NCBI GenBank assembly: GCA_028829895.1
Contig: CM054181.1
Coordinates: forward strand, 33,900,259-33,964,258
Source of the DNA: Sinotaia quadrata
Taxonomy: Eukaryota; Mollusca; Gastropoda; Architaenioglossa; Viviparidae
Length of the DNA: 64,000 bases
Direction: 5' to 3'
The first letter of the stretch is position 1; each line of letters starts with the position of its first letter. The notes beneath the pieces are model-generated. The model worked only from the letters and a program-made list of their open reading frames with translations. It was not told the DNA's origin and ran no database searches. Of the stretch, positions 56,540 to 64,000 are shown piece after piece. Both the position numbers and the translations under genes were made by a program.

Positions 56540-57600
56540 CATTTATTAAAATATTTTTTTAATTTTTAGTATTGGTTATGGATAAAGTCTTTCATATTTT
56601 AAATGCTTAAAATAAACATTCTTAAAAATATTAATTTGTAACATTACACTTACAGAATACAATTATTAAATGATGCCAGCAATAGTTTGCCATCACAATT
56701 TTAAAAAATTTTAATGAATGTTTTTGTTTTTAATTTGTATGTATTTTAGGTTTATTATTTTGTTTTTCAAAATCAAAGTACATACTACATAATCTTTATC
56801 CACTGATGAGTGTGTGTGTGTGTGTGTGTGTCCATGCATATGTGTTTTGATAAAATATTGTGTAAACATGTGGTTCAGCTAATAAATCAATTTAAAAACT
56901 AGTCGTAACAAGCAAATAAACTTCTGCATGGGTGAGGTACAATCTCATTTCATTGTGGGCCTTGTTTTTGGCACACTTAGATTACCGTAATCATAATACA
57001 TGTATGTTTCTTTTTGATATAGTGTGAATGGGCGAGATTACAATTCTTAATTATAATTTGAAATACATATTAATTAAACAGATTTATTATCCTTTTACAT
57101 TTTAAACCATGGAAATCAAGTCTACTTAGCTTGACTGACATATCAATATGTAATGGTAGAACTTATACCACTAGCACAGTTACATAGATCTTGTATGATA
57201 ATTAATTTTTTAGCCAGTATATAGTAGTAGCCTTCTCATAAAAATGGCACAGCACTTTTGGTTTAAAATATTTATAATGCTAATTGTAAATTATAGAATC
57301 ATATGTAATGAATTTTATTAGACATTTCTTATAAATATTTATAGAAGTAAAAAACTATTTATATAAGTGATCAAATTAAACATTCTTGAAATTATTTGGA
57401 ATCTTAAACTTGCAGTATACAGTCACCTAATATTTCACATTAAAATTTCACATTTAAGAAAAATATTGGTGAATAACAATATTTAAACAATTCCAGTCAC
57501 ATTTTAAAAAAATAATTTGTATATATTTAAGAGGGTATTTTGTATTTTTCAAAAATCAAAGCACATACTACATAATCTTTATGATAAAATGCCCACTTGA
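56540..57600 (+). repeat. Diverged direct duplication of about 260-290 bp
   Basis: 56540-56800 and 57300-57590 share TTATTAGACATTT, AAACATTCTT, TTTTTCAAAATCAAAG.ACA and TACTACATAATCTTTAT in the same order, with many differences. The intervening DNA is AT-rich with a GT tract (56812-56832). Confidence 0.7.
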
Positions 57601-58296
57601 CATTGGTCTTGATGAGTATGGAAAGGTAATATACAAAACTAGCAAAATATCAGTATACAGACACTAAAAATGGAGAAAATGGTGTGAATGAAACTGGTTT
57701 TATTCTGAACATGGGTGAATTTTGGCAACACTAATGTAGTTCTCACAGTAACGATTGTTTCATAAATAATATACTTAACCTCTTAGAACTAACTCTATTG
57801 CCTTCAGTGCAGTTTAACAATATTTACAATGTAAAGAAATGGGCTAGATCGATTCGGTTTTTCAAATTCAGACAGGTATTGCACTTACAATGTAGGCCTA
57901 CATATAATTTAAACAATTTTTCAAATCTTTCATAAATATAGAACTCTAAGTAGACCGAGTAAAATTGTCTACAACGTAAGGCTATCACTTTACTTTTACA
58001 TTTTTATTGATAAATATTATCTGAAGTAATAGATCTGAGGATTGTGTCATAAATGTAATTATATTTATTGAATCAGAGATTCACAAAATTGGATTAAATA
58101 TATTGAAAACGGTCGATGCTAAACGTGCAATTATCATATACGCTATAATGATTCGGTCTTTTCAATATGGCAGACGTTCGGCGACAGCGAATTTGCCCTT
58201 ATGTCCTCTCCATATATACTCAGTGTTTCGCACCCACAAAAGTTTTAACGCAATTTCTGTGGAGAAAAAGTAATTAACGATACAATTACGTGATAG
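57600..58296 (+). other. Left flank of hAT copy 2; no gene recognised
   Basis: AT-rich. 58130-58260 is less so and contains AATATGGCAGAC and CTCCATATATACTC, but no frame or splice signals support a gene. Confidence 0.4.
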
Positions 58297-58304
58297 TGTT
58301 AGAC
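58297..58304. repeat. Target-site duplication of hAT copy 2 (left; right copy 62930-62937)
   Basis: TGTTAGAC occurs immediately outside both termini. Eight bases with a central TAGA are typical of hAT insertions. Confidence 0.95.
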
Positions 58305-61300
58305 CAGGGGTCGGGAACCTATGGCTCGCGAGCCATATGTGGCTCTATTGATGGCTGCAACTGGCTCTCAGACAAATGTTCGATTATAAAAAAAAAACTG
58401 AGTTTTCCCAGTCTTACGCCTCCATAAAGAGACATCCGTTAGTGATTAGGCTTAGAGACTGATGAAATACCTTGTTTACTCCTTCAGAGAAACAGGCTAA
58501 AACCAGAGGTGAAGGTCGCATCAAAAGTCGGATACTAACTATCCATGTACGGTCACTTGTTTTCAGATAATGTGACGTAGCGCTAAGTTGTGAATTGACC
58601 TCTACTTTCATTCATTATAGACCCCTGAATGAACGGGCCATGTTAGACGCACACCTGCATTGCACTCGATTTACATGGATAAAATTAGAGCGTCCATTCA
58701 TTACTAGGACCGGATCTATCAGAACACAACATAGTGGTAATATCTTGATTTCTCTGTGTTGAGTTGAATTAATTCTATATATTTTGTATTGTGAATGTAT
58801 GTAGAATTTTCTTGTGCATTTTATTGCTGATTGATAATATATTTTCTACAAAGCTAAGTGGCACAGCGATTGTAATAGGGTCGGGGCAAATTATACTTAC
58901 TTCCTCGGACTTGCCAGTCTCCGATAGCTGGCACTTTTAGGGTCCGTGGTTTACGACCGTGTCAGCGCGCGGCATGGCTGACCCTTTCTACGGACATTGC
59001 ATGCACAGCTGGACCACCCAAGCGCTACGTGCGTACATAACGGTTCTCTGTCCGAATTCACGAGTCTTTATAAACCAGGTTTGAATGTTAATCGGTACTC
59101 TGCGAGGAACAACCGCTTTGGAACGTTGTCCGGCGGCACAAATTATTCCGCGAGTCAATCAGCCAATAAGCCTAACCCGCTGTGTCGATAACCTTCGTGT
59201 ATTGAACAAGGTAAACACATCGATTTCTTAAATTATAACTTGCATTTTATTTAAGTTATCATTGTGTGAATGTGCGAGATTGTTAATGTAGAAATTATAT
59301 CTTTACTGCAACCTTCTCTAGATACGTGGCTTGGTAACAGTATGGCTAAACTAGAAACATTACATTCTTTACAGTAATTGTCGAATTGTGAGACAATGGT
59401 TTATAATGCTAAATTAACGGAATTGTAACCACAGAACGTTGGTGCACGTTCATATGATTATTTTTATGTAAAGAGTCCTTGATGTAAAGTTTGTAAACAA
59501 TGTGTATAATCGCGTTTATACTTGTAAATCGTATGTGCGTGATTTTAATTCATATTCACTTTCTAAAATCTAAAATCTAAATGTTTTCTTTGAATGATTT
59601 AAATTCTCTTGCGTAAGCAATGTCGCATTTTAATTGTAACACGCATGAGCGTGATGTTGATTGTATTTTCATTATTATATTCAAACTATTGAATGTGAAG
59701 TCACACAGGTTTATCTGTCACTGAATTTCGTGTCCTAACTACGAGGTTAAATTTAGTCAGACTGAAGGATAAATCTGGGCAGCCAGCCTGTTTCAGAATA
59801 AGCGAGGAGATTTAATTAATCTAAATCCTGAAATTTAATTAATCTAAATCTTAATTCTGGAGCAGGGTCTTTAAATAAATGCTGGCATGTAACAGTGATA
59901 TTACATTTGTAGTAGTGGTGAAGACACCATGTGTATGCAATTGAACTACCGTTGATTAATTGTTATTACGGGAGAGTCAAAACCCGCCACGTATTCATTA
60001 GTTAAATTGTATAACTAGCAACTTTGGATTAATGGAGAAATATCAGAACACAACATAGTGGTAATATCTTGATTTCTCTGTGTTGAGTTGAATTAATTCT
60101 ATATATTTTGTATTGTGAATGTATGTAGAATTTTCTTGTGCATTTTATTGCTGATTGATAATATATTTTCTACAAAGCTAAGTGGCACAGCGATATTACA
60201 TTTATAGTAGTGGTGAGGACACCACGTGTATGTAATTGAACTACCGTTGATTAATTGTTATCACGGGAGAGTCAAAACCCGCCACGTATTCATTAGTTAA
60301 ATCGTATTACTAGCAACTTTGGATTAATGGAGAAATATATTGTAAAGATTTAGAATTTTAGATGTTTGGATTTTCACATAATGTAAATTGTAAGTTAGTG
60401 GAAATTGTAAAGAATGATTAACACTGCTGTTATTAGGCCCATATAAATCATTATTGTCACACGAGTCTGAAACATGATTAACTATGCATTGCAGCCGGTT
60501 CCTGAGTTCACTTTATAACTCAGACTTCAACTGCTAGCTGTTCCTTGGTGGAAGTCCAACCTTACTAAAAGCGTGGATTTCTATGGAAAAGTGACAAAAA
60601 TACATATTGTGTCTATATCTGACATTGTTCAACTGGGGCTGCCATATATAGCTTTCGAAAATAGCGGCCGATGTGTGTATGTGCAAAAGGGTCCGCACAA
60701 CAGATTGTCGTCGGATCAGAAAGTTTCGTTTAAATCGCGTGGTCAGCTAACTAATTTTAGAAACCCTTTTGACAAGATGGCTAAAAGAAAGAAAAACGAT
60801 GAGTATCGTACTTTTCAGCAGGAATGGACAGAGGAATTTGCCTTTGTGGAGAGAACGGGTTCTGCAGTGTGTCTAATATGCAGTGATAAAATTGCATCTA
60901 TGAAACGGTCAAATGTAAAGCGACACTTCGAGACACGCCATTCTACATTTGCATCGAAATATCCTGCGGGAGACAGCAGGAAGAAAGCATGTCAAGAACT
61001 GCTATCAAGAGTGCAAGCTAGTCAGCATCAAATCCGTGTTTGGACCCAACAAGGTGACTTGAATTCGGCTAGCTTTGCTGGCGCTTTAGCTATTGTGAGA
61101 AACGGAAAGCCATTCACAGATGGGGAGTATGCCAAAGCATTCATGCTTGATGTTGCCAATGAACTTTTTGATGACTTTTCGGATAAGGACGAAATAATTA
61201 AACGGATAAAAGACATGCCTCTGTCGGCAAGAACTGTTCACGATCGTAGCATCATGATGTCAAATCAAATTGAGGCAATGCAAGTCAAGGACATACATGT

Positions 61301-62929
61301 GGCATCATTTTTTTCTCTCGCTTTGGATGAGTCAACAGACGTCAGTAATTTATCCCAGTTCAGCGTGGTTGCAAGGTATGTTGTCGGTGATACACTACAT
61401 GAGGAAAGTCTTGCTGTGTTGTCTATGAAAGGCACAACAAGAGGGCAGGATTTGTTCGAGTCCTTCACTGAGTTCGCTAAAGAAAAAAATCTACCGATGA
61501 ATAAACTTGTTTCGGTGTGCACTGATGGTGCTCCGTGCATGGTTGGGAAAAGCAGAGGATTTGTCACTCTTCTTTGTGAGCATGAAAACAGACGCATCAT
61601 AAGCTTTCATTGCATCCTCCATCAAGAGGCGCTTTGTGCTCAGATGTGTGGCGAACAGCTTGGTGAGGTGATGTCACTGGTGTTTCGGGTAGTCAACTTT
61701 ATTGTTGCCCGAGCATTAAATGATCGCCAGTTCAAAACACTGCTTGATGAGGTTGGGAATAATTATCCTGGTCTGCTTCTGCACAGCAACGTGCGTTGGC
61801 TGTCAAGGGGGAAGGTGCTCAGCTGATTTGTGGCTTGTCTGAGCGAAATCCGGACTTTTCTTGAAATGAAGAATGTCGAGCATCCCGAGTTATCTGACAC
61901 TGAGTGGCTTCTGAAGTTCTATTATCTCGTAGACATGACTGAACATCTAAATCAGCTCAATGTGAAAATGCAAGGCGTTGGAAACACAATCTTATCCCTG
62001 CAACAAGCAGTGTTTGCATTTGAAAACAAGCTAGAACTCTTCATCACCGACATTGAAACAGGTCGTTTACTACACTTTGAAAAACTGGGAGAGTTCAAAG
62101 ATATGTGCACATCAAGTGACCCTGCTCAACATCTTAATCTTCAGCAGCTAGCAGGCTTCACGTCTAATCTCCTGCAGTCATTTAAAGCGCGCTTTGGAGA
62201 ATTTCGCGAGCACACCCGTCTTTTTAAGTTCATCACCCATCCACACGAGTGTGCAGTGGACAGCACTGACCTGAGTTGCATCCCCGGTGTCTCCGTCAGA
62301 GATTTTGAGCTCCAAGCTGCTGACCTGAAGGTCTCAGACATGTGGGTGAATAAGTTCAAGTCACTGAATGAAGATTTGGAAAGACTTGCACGACAGCAAG
62401 CAGAGTTGGCGAGCCAACACAAGTGGGCAGAAATTAAAAAACTTCAACACGCAGACCAGCTGATTGTCAAAACTTGGAACGCGCTTCCCGTCACATACCA
62501 TACACTGCAGCGTGTGAGTATTGCTGTACTGACAATGTTTGGCTCTACGTATGCATGCGAGCAGTCTTTCTCACATCTAAAGAACATTAAGACCAACCTG
62601 CGATCACGTTTAACGGATGGAAGTCTCAACGCCTGCATGAAGCTTAACCTCACCACGTATCAACCAGACTACAAAGCCATCAGCAAAGCCATGCAGCACC
62701 AGAAGTCGCATTAATGGGAAGAAATTCTCATTATTGTTTAGCAACAGCATAATAATGTTATTAAAAAGAATTAGAGACATAATTATTGTACTTTTAGTGT
62801 GAAAATTACACAAAATTACACATTTACTTGAATTTTTAGTTTTAAACATAATGTATGGCTCTCATAGAATTACTTTTCAAAATATGTTGTGTCCATGGCT
62901 CTCTCAGACAAAAAGGTTCCCGACCCCTG
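58305..62929 (+). mobile_element. hAT transposon (Charlie/ZBED-like), copy 2
   Basis: 4625 bp, the same length as copy 1, offset by 14988 bases. I found no difference between the copies in the parts compared by eye, including the translated frames. The 16-bp inverted repeat is the same. Here the flanks are a perfect 8-bp duplication TGTTAGAC (58297-58304 and 62930-62937), so this copy arrived by transposition. It lies downstream of the KIAA2012-like gene's candidate poly(A) site. Confidence 0.97.
60777..62714 (+). pseudogene. hAT transposase, copy 2, with the same in-frame TGA
   Basis: The translation is the same as copy 1: BED finger, catalytic D184 and D250, CxxH, TGA at codon 350 (61824-61826), then an open frame through the hAT dimerisation domain to 62714. 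The shared stop means it existed before the two copies separated, so this element was moved by transposase supplied elsewhere, by readthrough, or the copies are not independent. Confidence 0.9.
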
Positions 62930-62937
62930 TGTTAGAC

Positions 62938-64000
62938 TGTCCGAAGAGGATGTCCTAGCTTTTTATCATTATACATGCATGATTGTCACGTTTTGTTTTC
63001 TTTTTCGGTCATTGTACAAGTAAGGGTGTCAGACTTTTTTCTTTCGGTCATTTATAGGAATGTACAATTTGATACCTAGCGTATTTATTTAGCATGTATG
63101 AAATCATTACACACAGAGTGTGTTTATATAACCCTTATTAAAAGGATTTCCCCCGAGGTCAGACGCTTAGGTCAACATTGATTTATAAACTGCTTACATT
63201 TCTGTTAACAAAATAATTTTAAAATTTTCAAATCATAAGTAATTGTTTAACAAAGACTGCCAGGACTCGTTAGCAAGGGATTGCTACAGATTCAGTGTAG
63301 GAAGAAGCGGGGGGGGGGGGGAGTCTGTAGCAGCAGCTAAGGGCGCCAAATTGTAGCCTACATTATTTACGTCAGTTCGCCAGACTTTATGACGTTATGT
63401 TGGGTCGCTGGAAGCACGTCATAATTTATTATTTAGCAGCTTTCGCCGAGTCATTCAGTTCTTCGAGAAATTAAAATTCCGTTATTCTGGGCGCAAAATG
63501 TCCACTCAATGTTATTTAAATAACTTCATTTATACCATGGCTTTTTTTTTTTTTTTTAGTCGGTGAGGGTCTAAATATAAATAATCATTCTTACTGGGGT
63601 CAGTGAATGAAATCATTAGTGGTCAGTTTTATGTAGTAAATAAATGTATCTGGTGACAAACATGAGTTGTTAATATTTCAGTAATGAACATAAGCAATCG
63701 CGGCCATTTTATGTCTAATTAATCGTCTAAAACCAAAGCAGTCAAGACAAATTCCATAGTTTTAAGTGTGGTGGTGGTGATGGGAAAAATAAATATCACC
63801 CCTGTAATTAATGTGGCATGAAATTAAAATTGAAAAGCACTGTCAGAATTATTTTTAAAAAATAAATATTCATTTTAAATGACAAGAGAATATATTGTAT
63901 CATTTGGATGTGTATACTAGTCACATCAGAATATACAACTAGAATGGCTGTAATCGCAAGACAGGGTCATCATTGTTTGACACCAACATCATCATTATAT
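62938..64000 (+). other. Right flank of hAT copy 2; no gene recognised
   Basis: Holds a poly-G run at about 63310-63322 and a T run at 63543-63558. No ORF of note, repeat array or RNA gene was seen. Confidence 0.5.

Overview
The window is nuclear DNA from an invertebrate animal. It shows GT-AG introns, AT-rich intergenic DNA, dense minisatellites (32-48 bp units) and long GATA, CT and GT microsatellites. Its three conserved genes are animal genes. The composition looks lophotrochozoan, most likely a mollusc, but that is an inference from general character and no species marker was seen.

Layout. (1) 1-26.1 kb, plus strand: the 3' seven coding exons of a synaptotagmin-12 (SYT12) orthologue (4325 to 26058), encoding the cytoplasmic linker, C2A and C2B. 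Every exon phase fits. The membrane-anchor exon was not found and is probably upstream. (2) 26.1-28.3 kb: intergenic minisatellite arrays. (3) 28.3-33.5 kb, minus strand: a complete TMEM258 gene (79 aa, oligosaccharyltransferase subunit), with a 5'UTR exon, two coding exons and a probable 3'UTR exon. (4) 33.5-34.06 kb: a short head-to-head promoter interval. (5) 34.06 to about 56.6 kb, plus strand: a gene whose first three exons resemble the N-terminus of vertebrate KIAA2012. A candidate terminal exon lies at 56332. (6) Two 4625-bp hAT (Charlie/ZBED-like) transposons in the same orientation at 43317-47941 and 58305-62929. I found no difference between them, and both carry the same in-frame TGA in the transposase.

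Other mobile DNA: a 192-bp and a 267-bp MITE, each with a perfect 8-bp target duplication; a deleted hAT remnant with an internally duplicated dimerisation domain; a LINE RNase H remnant; a tRNA-derived SINE; and an unclassified dispersed repeat family (modules A and B) in at least five places.

Most unusual signal: several tandem arrays in SYT12 introns are built from the gene's own splice junctions. The donor of the 13816-13945 exon is repeated eight times just inside the following intron. The acceptor of the 19617 exon, plus its first 18 coding bases, is repeated eight times before the real one. The acceptors at 4325 and 20651 have two or three upstream copies. Every decoy acceptor I translated leads to an early stop. 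I did not find this pattern in TMEM258.
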